Source: Planctomycetota bacterium (GTDB taxonomy: Bacteria; Planctomycetota; Phycisphaerae; WQYP01). From it: a DNA stretch of 49,359 nucleotides. The stretch is taken from positions 1 through 49,359 of the forward strand of contig JAKAVA010000091.1 of assembly GCA_021827645.1 (NCBI GenBank), read 5' to 3'. Position numbers and translations under genes: made by a program. Positions within the stretch are counted from its first letter, which is position 1, and each line of letters begins with the position of its first letter. A model generated the notes under the pieces. That model saw nothing but the letters and a program-made list of their open reading frames with translations. It made no database searches and had not been told where the DNA came from. This document shows, in pieces, positions 15,170 through 26,071 of the stretch.

Positions 15170-15366
15170 GATCCGCGTTGCTGGATGATACCAAGGCTGC
15201 GTGAGTGAGGCAGCTTCCATGGCGGACCCCGCGTGTCTTTACGTTCATCATGCGGGTAAAGCGGAAGAATACATCCCGGCCCGTGCCCGAGGCCTCGCGC
15301 TGCCCTTGAGTCCCGATGCCCTTTTGGGGATCAAGATGATGATTTGACGGTTCGTGACGCGGCATC
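15170..15366 (+). ncRNA. Possible structured RNA (unidentified)
   Basis: No convincing reading frame lies in 15135-15704, but pairing is unusually rich. GATCCGCG (15170-15177) can pair with CGCGGCATC (15358-15366), CGAGGCC near 15163 with GGCCTCG near 15291, CTTTAC/GTAAAG form a hairpin near 15237-15260, and CTTGAGTCCC (15305-15314) pairs with GGGGATCAAG (15326-15335) with one mismatch. A closed rod of about 190 nucleotides would be of 6S RNA size, but I cannot show the family. The strand is assumed from the neighbouring groEL gene. Confidence 0.22.
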
Positions 15367-15689
15367 TGCCTGTCGGCAGGGGCCATGGAGGGGTGCCTCC
15401 GCATTTCACTGCCGTTATGGCAAACCTGGGGAGGGGTCACTCATACCTCGCTGCCACAGCGGCAGAAATTCTGTTGAAGTTTCGGCTGGTAACCTAATGC
15501 CGAATTATTCGTTAAGTAGTTGTTTTGCATATGGTTATGTCGATACATGCGTGCCGGGATTCGATCTTGGCATAGCGGTTGCATGACCGGTGAGCGTGTC
15601 CGGCCATGGGCGCTGCGCGGAAACGGGTAAGATCGCCGCGAGTATGCCGTGCTGAATGTTGGCAGGCCTCAAGAGCCGGGGCGACATAA

Positions 15690-17402
<1,713 letters not shown>

Positions 17403-17542
17403 GTCGCCCTTTTCTGGGCGGCGGGGTCAGCCTTGTGGCCGATCCCTCGGCCGGTACTTAGTTCGCCGGTCGTGGTTGAAACATCTTGGAATTCAGGGAT
17501 AGACCGCTGACGGATGATCAGCGAATAGTTACGGAGATCGAT

Positions 17543-17833
17543 ATGACGATTAAACCCTTGGAAGATCGAATTGTCGTAAAACCTGCGGAAGCGGAAAGCA
17601 CCACCAGCGGCGGCATCGTGCTGCCGGAAAGTGCCAAGGAAAAGCAGACGCGGGGCAAGGTGCTGCAGGTTGGGCCGGGCAAAATGCTCGACAGCGGCAA
17701 GCGGGTTCCGCCATCGGTGTCGGTCGGCGATGAAGTTTATTACGGTCAATACGCCGGAACCGAGATCAAAATCGACGACCAGAAGTTTGTGATTCTGGAA
17801 GAAAGCGAATTGCTGGGTGTGGTCACACGCTGA
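17543..17833 (+). CDS. groS: 10-kDa co-chaperonin GroES
   Basis: 96 residues. The ATG at 17543 follows ACGGAG; an earlier in-frame start would add non-conserved residues. MTIKPLEDRIVVKP opens the family domain, the mobile loop that docks on GroEL is ESTTSGGIVLPES, and the end is the usual KFVILEESELLGVV. It caps the GroEL ring. It lies between two groEL genes, so it may serve both. Confidence 0.96.
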   Translation: MTIKPLEDRIVVKPAEAESTTSGGIVLPESAKEKQTRGKVLQVGPGKMLDSGKRVPPSVSVGDEVYYGQYAGTEIKIDDQKFVILEESELLGVVTR

Positions 17834-17883
17834 GCATCCGCCTGAATACTGAAATTTAAGGAAAACATTTTTAGGGGTTCAAT

Positions 17884-19497
17884 ATGGCAGCAAAACAACT
17901 CATGTTCGATATGGCGGCCCGGAATAAAGTATTTGATGGGCTTACAAAGCTGGCGTCGGCCGTCAAGGTGACGTTGGGGCCGTCAGGTCGGAATGTGGTT
18001 TTATCCAAGAGCTGGGGCTCGCCCCAGATTACACGCGACGGCGTGACCGTGGCCAAGGAAGTCGAACTGCCCGATCCGTTTGAAAATATGGGCGCCAAAC
18101 TCGTCAATGAAGTCGCCAGCAAAACCAATGATATTGCCGGCGACGGTACCACCACGGCCACCGTTCTGGCGGAGGCGATTTATGGTGCGGGCCTGCGGCA
18201 TCTCACGGCGGGTATGAACCCGGTGGTGGTGAAGCGCGGCATCGACAAGGCGGTTGAAACGGCTGCAGAAGCGATTCGCGATATGGCCCGGAAGGTGTCG
18301 GGGCGTGACGATCTGTGCAAGGTGGCGACGATTTCCGCCAATTCAGATGTCGCCATCGGCAACCTGATCGCTGATGCAATTGACCGGGTCGGTCGCGACG
18401 GCGTGGTGACCATCGAGGAAGGGAAGGGGATTGAAACCACCATGGACCTTGTCGAGGGGATGTCCTTTGACAAGGGGTATCAGTCGCCCTATTTCATGAC
18501 CAATCCCGGCACGCTGGAATGCGTGCTGGAAGACGCCTATGTCTTCCTATTCGAGAAAAAAATCTCCACCATCAGCGACATCCTGCCGCTGCTCAATAAG
18601 ATTGCCACCGCAGGCAAGCCGCTGCTGATTGTGGCGGAGGATGTTGAATCGGAAGCGCTGGCCACACTGGTGGTCAACCGCCTGCGCGGCATCCTGAAAG
18701 TCTGCTCGGTGAAAGCCCCCGGCTTCGGTGATCGTCGCAAGGCGATTATGGGTGATCTCGCAGCCGTAACAGGTGGCAAGTTCTTCTCGGAAGACCTGGG
18801 CACCAAGATCGAATCCATCGAACTCGACGAACTCGGCCGCGCCAAGCGGATTGTGGTGGACAAAGACAATACCACCATCGTTGAAGGCGCCGGCAAGAAG
18901 AAAGATATTGAAGCCCGCGTGGCCCAGATCCGCATGCAGATCGAAAAGACCACCAGCGACTATGACCGTGAGAAACTCCAGGAGCGTCTGGCGAAGCTCA
19001 CCGGCGGTGTGGCGGTGCTGCGTGTCGGTGGCGCAACCGAAACGAACATGAAGGAGCGGAAGTTCCGCGTGGATGATGCCCTGCACGCCACTCGCGCTGC
19101 GGCCCAGGAAGGGATTGTTCCCGGCGGCGGCGTTTCGTTCCTGCGTGCGATTGCGGCCGTTGAAAATGCCAAATCCAAGGCCCGCGGTGATGAAAAAGTC
19201 GGTTTTGATATTGTGATCGACGCGCTCAAGGCTCCGGCCAGCCAGATCGCCGAAAACGCCGGCGAAGACGGCAGCGTGGTGGTGGAAGCCATTCTGGAAA
19301 AAGAAGGCTCGTTCGGTTACGACGCGGCCACCGGAAAATATGGCGATATGTTCAAGATGGGCATCGTCGATCCGGCGAAGGTCAATCGCACGGCACTGCA
19401 AAATGCGTCGTCCGTCGCGGGTCTGCTGCTCACCACCGACGTGTTGGTAACGGATGTTAAGGAAGATGCGGAGAAGATACCGGGCGCCGTTCGCTGA
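17884..19497 (+). CDS. groL: 60-kDa chaperonin GroEL, copy 2, without the GGM tail
   Basis: 537 residues, ATG at 17884, 50 bases after groES. Apical, intermediate and equatorial parts are complete, with [20 protein letters not shown] for ATP binding and [37 protein letters not shown] in the hinge. Unlike copy 1 it ends in [12 protein letters not shown] with no Gly/Met-rich tail. In bacteria with several chaperonins, copies with altered tails often have specialised clients or expression; that role is inference here. The two copies differ throughout, so this is not a recent duplication. Confidence 0.94.
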   Translation: MAAKQLMFDMAARNKVFDGLTKLASAVKVTLGPSGRNVVLSKSWGSPQITRDGVTVAKEVELPDPFENMGAKLVNEVASKTNDIAGDGTTTATVLAEAIYGAGLRHLTAGMNPVVVKRGIDKAVETAAEAIRDMARKVSGRDDLCKVATISANSDVAIGNLIADAIDRVGRDGVVTIEEGKGIETTMDLVEGMSFDKGYQSPYFMTNPGTLECVLEDAYVFLFEKKISTISDILPLLNKIATAGKPLLIVAEDVESEALATLVVNRLRGILKVCSVKAPGFGDRRKAIMGDLAAVTGGKFFSEDLGTKIESIELDELGRAKRIVVDKDNTTIVEGAGKKKDIEARVAQIRMQIEKTTSDYDREKLQERLAKLTGGVAVLRVGGATETNMKERKFRVDDALHATRAAAQEGIVPGGGVSFLRAIAAVENAKSKARGDEKVGFDIVIDALKAPASQIAENAGEDGSVVVEAILEKEGSFGYDAATGKYGDMFKMGIVDPAKVNRTALQNASSVAGLLLTTDVLVTDVKEDAEKIPGAVR

Positions 19498-19592
19498 TTG
19501 ACGGGTCGTGCTTCGTCATGCCTGCAAATGAGGATGTACGGAGCACCACGCTTTATCTCTCCTCGTCCCGCCGTATTATAAGGGAGAGTTTC

Positions 19593-19667
19593 ATGGCCCG
19601 ACGCCGGATGATGGCTCGGGCTTTTTTCTTTTGTACCGGCAGGAAAGCTTATGCCAACGAAACGTGA
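19593..19667 (+). CDS. Possible leader peptide overlapping a terminator and the dnaJ start
   Basis: A 24-codon frame with a good AAGGGAGAG site before its ATG at 19593. It begins [13 protein letters not shown], runs through the terminator hairpin and its T tract, and stops at 19667, past the dnaJ start codon at 19651. Translation of it would melt the hairpin. It may be a real attenuating leader or chance. Confidence 0.3.
   Translation: MARRRMMARAFFFCTGRKAYANET
19596..19627 (+). terminator. Terminator-like hairpin between groEL2 and dnaJ
   Basis: GCCCGA (19596-19601) pairs with TCGGGC (19616-19621), followed directly by six T. It lies only about 25 bases ahead of the dnaJ start, so it either separates the two groups or acts as an attenuator for dnaJ-grpE. 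Confidence 0.7.
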
Positions 19668-20802
19668 TTATTACGAAATCCTGCAGGTCTCACGCAGCGC
19701 TTCTGTGGAGGAGATCAAGAGTGCCTACCGCAAGGCGGCCATTGCGCATCACCCGGATCGCAACCCGGGCAACGCCGAGGCGGAAGTTCGCTTCAAGGAA
19801 TGTGCTGAAGCCTACGAGGTACTCTCAGACCCGGAAAAGCGGGCCCGCTACGATCAGTTCGGTCATGACGGTCTCCAGGGCGCTGCCGTGCATGATTATT
19901 CGCACATGCAGTACACCGACATCTTTTCGATGTTCAATGACATCTTCGGCGGGATGGGCGGTGGCGGCGGGGCGCGGCACGAAGGGCCGAGCCGGGGCTT
20001 TGACCTGGAAACGCAGATTTCTCTCACCCTCAAGGAGGTTCAGAGCGGGGCCGAAAAAGAGGTGGAATTTACCCGGCACGATAACTGCCAGACCTGCGGT
20101 GGCTCCGGTGCTAAGCCCGGTACCAAGAAGAAAATTTGCACCACCTGCGGCGGGCGCGGTCAAGTAGTCCAGCGTGGTTTCGGTGGTATATTCTCCATGG
20201 TGACGGACTGCCCCAAATGCAGCGGCCAGGGGGCGACCATCGACAAACCGTGCACCGAATGCCACGGGAGCGGGCGGACGCTGCTGAAGCGGAAAATCTC
20301 CGTCAAGATTCCCGCCGGCATCCATGACGGCCAGGCGGTGCGTGTGCGGGGAGAAGGGGAGCCGGGGGATGAGGGGGGGCCGCACGGGGATCTGCATGTG
20401 TACGTGCGTGTGGCGCCGCACTCATTTTTCCAACGGGACAAAAATCATCTCTATCTGGACGTGCCGATCAGCATGGTACAGGCGGCGCTGGGCGCGGAGA
20501 TTGAACTCCCCACCCTCGCCGGTAAAACCACGCTTCACATTCCCCCCGGAACCCAGCCGGGCGAATTATTACGCGCCAAGGGACTGGGCCTGCCGGATGT
20601 TCACGGCGGGCGGGCGGGCGATATCATCGCACGCATCATGGTGGAAGTACCCCGGAAACTGGGCAAGACACAGGAGCAGCTGCTGCGGCAGTACGCTCAG
20701 ATTGAAGATGAGGCGGTTCTGCCGGCACGTAAAAACTTCTTTGAAAAAATGCGCGATTATGTCGTGGGCGATCATTCATCAACATCAGACGCTAAGTCGT
20801 AG
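19651..20802 (+). CDS. dnaJ: Chaperone DnaJ (Hsp40)
   Basis: 383 residues; ATG at 19651 after AGGAAAG. Delivers clients to DnaK and stimulates its ATPase. Domain order is complete: J domain from residue 4 with the HPD triad ([11 protein letters not shown]), a Gly-rich linker ([13 protein letters not shown]), four CxxCxGxG zinc motifs ([32 protein letters not shown]), and the substrate-binding C-terminal domain with GDLHVYVRV. It is followed 26 bases later by grpE; dnaK itself is not in the window. Confidence 0.96.
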   Translation: MPTKRDYYEILQVSRSASVEEIKSAYRKAAIAHHPDRNPGNAEAEVRFKECAEAYEVLSDPEKRARYDQFGHDGLQGAAVHDYSHMQYTDIFSMFNDIFGGMGGGGGARHEGPSRGFDLETQISLTLKEVQSGAEKEVEFTRHDNCQTCGGSGAKPGTKKKICTTCGGRGQVVQRGFGGIFSMVTDCPKCSGQGATIDKPCTECHGSGRTLLKRKISVKIPAGIHDGQAVRVRGEGEPGDEGGPHGDLHVYVRVAPHSFFQRDKNHLYLDVPISMVQAALGAEIELPTLAGKTTLHIPPGTQPGELLRAKGLGLPDVHGGRAGDIIARIMVEVPRKLGKTQEQLLRQYAQIEDEAVLPARKNFFEKMRDYVVGDHSSTSDAKS

Positions 20803-20828
20803 ACCAAAAGAATATCAGGGGTAAAACA

Positions 20829-21365
20829 ATGACGGAAAACAAATCAAAACAAACCCAAGAAACGCCGGATTACGAATCTGCAGATGCCTCTTCGCAAGCG
20901 GATACGGAAACCTCGGCATCGGATAACCGACGGGAAATGGATGAACTCCGGGCGAGTGTTGCCCGCTGGCAGGCGGATTATGAAAATCTGCGGCGACGGT
21001 CAGCCCGCGAACTGCTCGAATCACGGCAGGCGGCCGAGGCGGATTTCGCCAAGACGCTGTTGTCGGTGCTGGATCACTTTGAACTGGCGCTCTCGGTTGA
21101 TCCACTTCAGGTTGATGCCAAGAGTATTCTCGACGGCGTGAAAATTACGTATGACGAACTGATCAAAATCCTGCAGAAACGCGGGATCGAGGCGTTCGAT
21201 CCCGTCGGCGAGCCGTTTGATCCGTTCCGGCATGAGGCGATTGCCATCGAGCCGACCGACAAAATTCCGCCCCAGACGGTCATTCAGACGCTGCAGCGCG
21301 GATATCGGTGCGGCGACCGTGTGCTTCGGTCGGCGAAGGTGAAAGTATCGGCGGCGATGTCATAA
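20829..21365 (+). CDS. grpE: Nucleotide exchange factor GrpE
   Basis: 178 residues. Releases ADP from DnaK. The N-terminal 35 residues are polar and disordered-looking (Ser/Asp/Glu-rich), then a long coiled-coil helix (MDELRASVARWQADYENLRRR), then the beta domain with FDPFRHEAIA and VIQTLQRGYRCGDRVLRSAKV. It follows dnaJ by 26 bases and probably shares its transcript. Confidence 0.94.
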   Translation: MTENKSKQTQETPDYESADASSQADTETSASDNRREMDELRASVARWQADYENLRRRSARELLESRQAAEADFAKTLLSVLDHFELALSVDPLQVDAKSILDGVKITYDELIKILQKRGIEAFDPVGEPFDPFRHEAIAIEPTDKIPPQTVIQTLQRGYRCGDRVLRSAKVKVSAAMS

Positions 21366-21402
21366 ATTGACACCGCCGCGGTTTATAGTGGAAGATTAAT
21401 AT

Positions 21403-21780
21403 ATGCCTACGTATGAATATCAATGCAAGGCGTGCGGAGATAAATTTGAGGCGTTTCAATCCATCTCCGCCAAGCCGATTAAAAAATGTCCCGCGTGCGG
21501 TAAAAATACCGTGCAGCGGCTGATCTCCGCCGGAGCGGGGATTATTTTCAAAGGCAGCGGATTCTATGAGACCGATTATCGGTCGGAAAGCTACAAGACC
21601 GCCGCTAAAAAAGAATCCCCCGCCACTGAAACGGCCAAACCCGCCGCCGACGGAAAAACCAATGCCGCCCCGGCCGCGCCCGCTGCGTCCGCCGCCGCAT
21701 CGGCGACACCGCCGGCCGCGCCCGCTGCTGAAAGTAAACCGGCGGCTTCGGAGAAGAAATCGGGTAAATCTAAATCGTGA
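21403..21780 (+). CDS. FmdB-family zinc ribbon protein
   Basis: 125 residues. [19 protein letters not shown] is the typical FmdB-family start; CKAC and CPAC form one zinc ribbon, followed by [23 protein letters not shown]. The last 60 residues are Ala/Pro/Lys-rich and low in complexity. The family's function is unsettled; it was named from the formamidase operon. It sits 37 bases after grpE. Confidence 0.85.
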   Translation: MPTYEYQCKACGDKFEAFQSISAKPIKKCPACGKNTVQRLISAGAGIIFKGSGFYETDYRSESYKTAAKKESPATETAKPAADGKTNAAPAAPAASAAASATPPAAPAAESKPAASEKKSGKSKS

Positions 21781-21788
21781 GTCCCGCC

Positions 21789-21983
21789 ATGACCGACGCC
21801 AATTTACCGATGCGTCCGCGCTGTCCGATCTGTAAAAAGCCTGCGGCTTCGCCCAATGAGGATTGTTTCCCGTTTTGCAGCGATCGGTGTCGCCTGGTTG
21901 ATCTGGGGCGATGGATGGATGGAACGTACATGACCTCGCGCCCGATTGACCCCACCGACGAGCAGGACCCGGATCGAAAGTGA
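21789..21983 (+). CDS. yacG: DNA gyrase inhibitor YacG
   Basis: 64 residues from the ATG at 21789; a GTG at 21777 that overlaps the previous stop would add four residues, and neither has a clear ribosome site, so translation may be coupled. The zinc-binding pattern is complete: CPICKKPA, then [20 protein letters not shown]. In E. coli, YacG binds the GyrB subunit and blocks DNA binding. Its stop faces the photolyase gene end, 27 bases away. Confidence 0.87.
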   Translation: MTDANLPMRPRCPICKKPAASPNEDCFPFCSDRCRLVDLGRWMDGTYMTSRPIDPTDEQDPDRK

Positions 21984-22010
21984 CGGGTATCTACGGCGCG
22001 GCGCGATGGT

Positions 22011-23429
22011 TCAGCCCACCTGAAATTTCATAATCGCCGCTTCCCGCGCCTTGCCGTGATCGACAATCGGGGCGGGATAATCGCCGCCGATGACGCAGCC
22101 ACATTCCCGCTGCAGCGATATCGGCATGATCCACGGTTCATGGATGAATTTCGTCGGCACACGCGCCAGAACCGGCAACATCGACCTGACAAAATCCCCC
22201 TGCGGGTCGTACCGCTGAGCCTGAAGAATCGGGTTCATGATGCGGAAATAGGGGGCGGCATCGGTGCCCGTGCCCGCACTCCACTGCCAGCCGCCGACGT
22301 TGCTCGCCTGATCATAGTCCATGAGCCATCGCATAAAACAGCGCTCGCCGATCCGCCAATCGGTATCGAGGTCTTTGGTGAGAAACATCGCGGTGATCAT
22401 GCGCAGGCGGTTGTGCATCAGGCCGGTGGTTTGAATTTGCCGGATGGCGGCGTCCACAATGGGGTATCCGGTATGGCCCTGCATCCAGGATTGGATGTGC
22501 TCGTCGGGATTGCTCCACGTCAGGTGGTTGTAGCGCTCCTGAAACGCCTGCCTTACGGTATGGGGAAAGTGGAACAGGACCATTTTGTAGAATTCCCGCC
22601 AGATCAATTCAGAGAGCCAGTGTTCCGCCCCGCCACAACCCCGCAGAGCTCCCTGCTGCACCGCCGCCCGCACGCACTGACGGACGGAAACCGTGCCGGC
22701 GCTGAGGTGGCTTGATTGCGCCGAGGTGCCGGGAATCGCGGGATAGTCGCGGTCTTTTTTATAATATCCCACCCGGTGGCGGACAAATTCACTCAGCATG
22801 GCGCTTCCGCCGACCTCACCGGCCGCAATCGGCAGGGTAACTTTGGCATATCCGAGCGATTCGGCCGTCGGTACCGAATCGGACGGCATCGGATGACGAT
22901 GCGAGATTCGTGGCAGCCCGCCATCTTCGGCATGATCGGGCGTAAATTTCGCCAACCACGCTTTTTTGTAAGGTGTAAAGACCGTGTAAGTGCTCTGGCT
23001 GCCGGTGAGGATTTCAAATTCCTCAAAGATCACCGCATCTTTCACGCCGGCAGTTTCGATGCCGCACTTTGCCGCCTCGCGGGCCAGACGTCGATCCATG
23101 GCCAACTGCTGCGGTTCGTAGTCTTTATTAAATGTAATCAGCCCGGCATGTGTTTCCCGGGCCAGATTTAATATCGACTTCACAGGGTCATCCGATCGCA
23201 ATATCCGCAGCGGAATATGATGCCGGTCGAGAGCCGTCGCAAGTTCACGCAGGCTCTCCAGCCAGAAGGTTGCCTGAAAGGCACCGGTCTTTTCCGCATC
23301 GGCCGGAAACCAGCGGTTATCGATGACGAAGACCCCGATCACGGCGCCGGCCCGGCGGGCGGCCAACTGCAAACCGTTGTTGTCATGGATGCGCAGGTCC
23401 CGACGGAACCAATGAATGGCGTTTTCCAA
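22011..23429 (-). CDS. phrB: Deoxyribodipyrimidine photolyase
   Basis: 472 residues. The start is TTG at 23429: AGGAG lies 9 bases before it and HWFRRDLRIHDNN follows at once. Repairs UV-made pyrimidine dimers with blue light. The N-terminal Rossmann domain binds the antenna pigment; the C-terminal FAD domain shows the WREFY region, GHTGYPIVDAAIRQ, LMHNRLRMI, and DYDQASNVGGWQWSAGTGTDA with FRIMNP, as in class I CPD photolyases. It is the last of three minus-strand genes, 86 bases after dabA; it may be on the same transcript. Confidence 0.93.
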   Translation of the reverse strand: MENAIHWFRRDLRIHDNNGLQLAARRAGAVIGVFVIDNRWFPADAEKTGAFQATFWLESLRELATALDRHHIPLRILRSDDPVKSILNLARETHAGLITFNKDYEPQQLAMDRRLAREAAKCGIETAGVKDAVIFEEFEILTGSQSTYTVFTPYKKAWLAKFTPDHAEDGGLPRISHRHPMPSDSVPTAESLGYAKVTLPIAAGEVGGSAMLSEFVRHRVGYYKKDRDYPAIPGTSAQSSHLSAGTVSVRQCVRAAVQQGALRGCGGAEHWLSELIWREFYKMVLFHFPHTVRQAFQERYNHLTWSNPDEHIQSWMQGHTGYPIVDAAIRQIQTTGLMHNRLRMITAMFLTKDLDTDWRIGERCFMRWLMDYDQASNVGGWQWSAGTGTDAAPYFRIMNPILQAQRYDPQGDFVRSMLPVLARVPTKFIHEPWIMPISLQRECGCVIGGDYPAPIVDHGKAREAAIMKFQVG

Positions 23430-23515
23430 GCGAATCTGCTCCTGGCTGCGGATGGTGCACCAACTATTTTAGCCATCAAAAATGCCGGCGGCTGCAGTCG
23501 TTGAAGTCACGCCTT

Positions 23516-26071
23516 TCAGGCCCGAATTTCTGTCCCAATCCAGCCACCTCCGGACTGATACCGAAAGATGGCGTTACCTGCGGTCGGATCGATGGATCGA
23601 AGATGAATCCACTGGTTGTCCAGCAGCGTCCGCACCGTGGCATGCTTCTCGATCACCTGCGAAATGGCGGATCGAGGAGCGGCAATCAGCACCAGCAGAC
23701 GCAGCGGGTCATGCCGCCATTGGATCCCGTCATGGAGCGATTCGATCGGCAGGCCGATCTGCAGATCGCCTGCATTGCCCAGGCATACCCCGTGCATTCC
23801 CACCACGTTATGAAGCGTCTTGGTACCGGCGCCAAGTTTTCCCGGGCAGACCGTCGAGGCGTAATACTGCATGTTGATCCAGTGGGCGACCACCATCGGA
23901 GCGGTCATAATCAGCGTCAGGACGGACAGGTCCTTATCCTGCCGCCAATCATAATCGTGCAGGAATGCGCGCCCTTCCAGATTGATTCCGCGTGTGAGAC
24001 GCCGCGGGGCGGCAATGAATGCCGCATTTCCAGCCAGACCCCATTCCGGACGCACCTGGGACCAGTCCGCAGCCCGCTGCCTCGCAGCTTCCGAAAGATT
24101 GTCGGCCGACTGAGGGCTCATTTCCGCCTCCAGAGCCGCCTTTTCCTTTCGCACCCGTTCTCCCGCATCCGCGAGATGGTGTTGTAATTGGGCCACCTCT
24201 TTCAGATGACTCGCAGGAACCTGATCGAGATCGTAAATGGTCACCTCGTCGGTGGTGGTATTGTGCTCGCCCGCCAGGAACCATGTGTCGGACGGAATAT
24301 GAATTCCATCGGCGGCCAATTTCGTGCGTACTTCGCTCCGATTAAGAACGGCCGCCGCAACCCGGGCATTGGGGCCGCCGGCGTGTCCGCCGCATGCCCC
24401 GCAATCTAAACTCGCCTGATACGGATTATTGGTTGTCGCCGCGCCGTGGCCGCACAGCAGCACCAGCCGGGCCTGATGTGCGGTTAGTCCCATATTGGTC
24501 AGGGCGCCGCGTGCGAGGTTGATTTGATCGTCGAGTGAGAAATGATTTTGCGTTGCCGCATGCCCCTCGGCCAATCCACTGCGATGGATGTCGGGATGGG
24601 CAATCGGCGGGGCATCGTCGGAGGGTTGAATCAGGCCGTCACGGACCAATTTCCAGCCGTAACCCAAGCCGAGCATTTCAACAAAATTCAGAGATGACAC
24701 GCCGTACGCGGTCAGTTGCGACCAGCCGGCCGAAAATTGTCGCTTGCTGCGCCGATTCGCCGCGTGCCGGGCTGAATCTTCCGGATCGTGGCGACCGTGA
24801 TCATCATGGCCGAGTGTTTCACCGACCTGGTACGAGGATGAAAGCAGAACGGGATATTGTGCGGTGCTATGCTCATCGCCGAGCCGTGAGTAATGGATCG
24901 GAAATCCGAAAAATCCGGCAAAGCCGATGGTATCGATATCGGGCGCAGCAGATTCCAGCGCCCGACGTATCCGTTCCGATCGGACATCGATACAGAAGAC
25001 GCATTGAGCCGCTGGGCGTCGAGCTTCCGGCACGTCGGATGCGGCCTGCGCGAGGCGGTCGCGCAGCAGGGCGCTGAGTTTGCGTTCATACGATATTTCG
25101 TGCGCCTCCAGGCACAGTGCGGGGATAAGATGCCGGGCCGACGCGTGTGTATCGGGACGCCCGGTCCAATGGGGAGTGCTTCCCTGCCGCCGCAGAAAGT
25201 TAAACGCCGCCATTTCGAAGCTGATGCGTACGGCAAGCAGATCAAGAAGCGGATTATCCTGAACCGCAGGGATTTGCCGCCAACTGTAAAGTCGCAGATG
25301 GCTGGCCCAGCCCAGGTGATCATACAAAAGCCGTTGGAAGTAATCGGTGATCATATTCCCCGGGATGCCGATCTGTTCGAGAACGTAGGGGAGTGTTTCG
25401 TGGGGTGTTGGTGGTAGGGATTTAATAATGGATCGGCAGCCGTTGAGACCGGCGAGGTCCATCATGCGGTCCAATTCCGCCAGTTGCCGCCAGGCTGAAA
25501 AAAACCGCTTCGAGTGATCCATCATATTCCAGGCCGCCTGCCCCTGATCAAAGTAGGCACTGCACCAGAGTGCCACATGATCCAGCACAGCCTGCTGCAG
25601 ATTTTCGGGCAGGCGATCCAGAAGCGTCGTCGGATAGGGATGGCCCTGCTGCGTGAGGGATGCGGCGTCCCATTCATCAGAGGTTAGAGTTTCCGCTTTT
25701 TGCACCATCGCATCGAGGGAGGCCTGCAGGGTGTCGAATGACACGACGGCACCCGCCTGCACCCGTCGCTCCATCGCGATGCGCACATCGTCGGGTGTAA
25801 TAGCGCCGGATCGTAACCGATGGGCGTAATACGTTTCCGGCATGTACAGCCGATGGCCCATCGCAGATTGCATCTGCTGCAGGGTCGTTTCGAACGGTAA
25901 ATCGATGTATCCCCAGAAGGGGTTTACCGCTACAAAGTCATCCAGCGGCCAGATTGGGGCAATCTTTTCAAATATCCCGGCGGCTGAGATGGCCGCAGCG
26001 TCTGCGGGCGCTGGCTGAAGTACACAGGTCATGGCATCACCGTCCTTTTTCTTCATGTAAGACGTATCCAT
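23516..26071 (-). CDS. dabA: Inorganic carbon uptake protein DabA (DUF2309)
   Basis: 851 residues from the ATG at 26071, which overlaps the dabB stop by one base; a second candidate ATG at 26032 has AAGGA upstream and would give 838. DabA is a beta-carbonic-anhydrase-like soluble protein that, with DabB, converts CO2 to bicarbonate in one direction using a cation gradient. The zinc site of Halothiobacillus DabA (Cys, Asp, His, Cys) is matched by Cys360 and Asp362 in CVFCIDVRSERIRRALE, His542 in LLCGHGAATT and Cys557 in SLDCGACGGH, with the same 2- and 15-residue spacings. Membrane association is through DabB. Confidence 0.92.
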   Translation of the reverse strand: MDTSYMKKKDGDAMTCVLQPAPADAAAISAAGIFEKIAPIWPLDDFVAVNPFWGYIDLPFETTLQQMQSAMGHRLYMPETYYAHRLRSGAITPDDVRIAMERRVQAGAVVSFDTLQASLDAMVQKAETLTSDEWDAASLTQQGHPYPTTLLDRLPENLQQAVLDHVALWCSAYFDQGQAAWNMMDHSKRFFSAWRQLAELDRMMDLAGLNGCRSIIKSLPPTPHETLPYVLEQIGIPGNMITDYFQRLLYDHLGWASHLRLYSWRQIPAVQDNPLLDLLAVRISFEMAAFNFLRRQGSTPHWTGRPDTHASARHLIPALCLEAHEISYERKLSALLRDRLAQAASDVPEARRPAAQCVFCIDVRSERIRRALESAAPDIDTIGFAGFFGFPIHYSRLGDEHSTAQYPVLLSSSYQVGETLGHDDHGRHDPEDSARHAANRRSKRQFSAGWSQLTAYGVSSLNFVEMLGLGYGWKLVRDGLIQPSDDAPPIAHPDIHRSGLAEGHAATQNHFSLDDQINLARGALTNMGLTAHQARLVLLCGHGAATTNNPYQASLDCGACGGHAGGPNARVAAAVLNRSEVRTKLAADGIHIPSDTWFLAGEHNTTTDEVTIYDLDQVPASHLKEVAQLQHHLADAGERVRKEKAALEAEMSPQSADNLSEAARQRAADWSQVRPEWGLAGNAAFIAAPRRLTRGINLEGRAFLHDYDWRQDKDLSVLTLIMTAPMVVAHWINMQYYASTVCPGKLGAGTKTLHNVVGMHGVCLGNAGDLQIGLPIESLHDGIQWRHDPLRLLVLIAAPRSAISQVIEKHATVRTLLDNQWIHLRSIDPTAGNAIFRYQSGGGWIGTEIRA

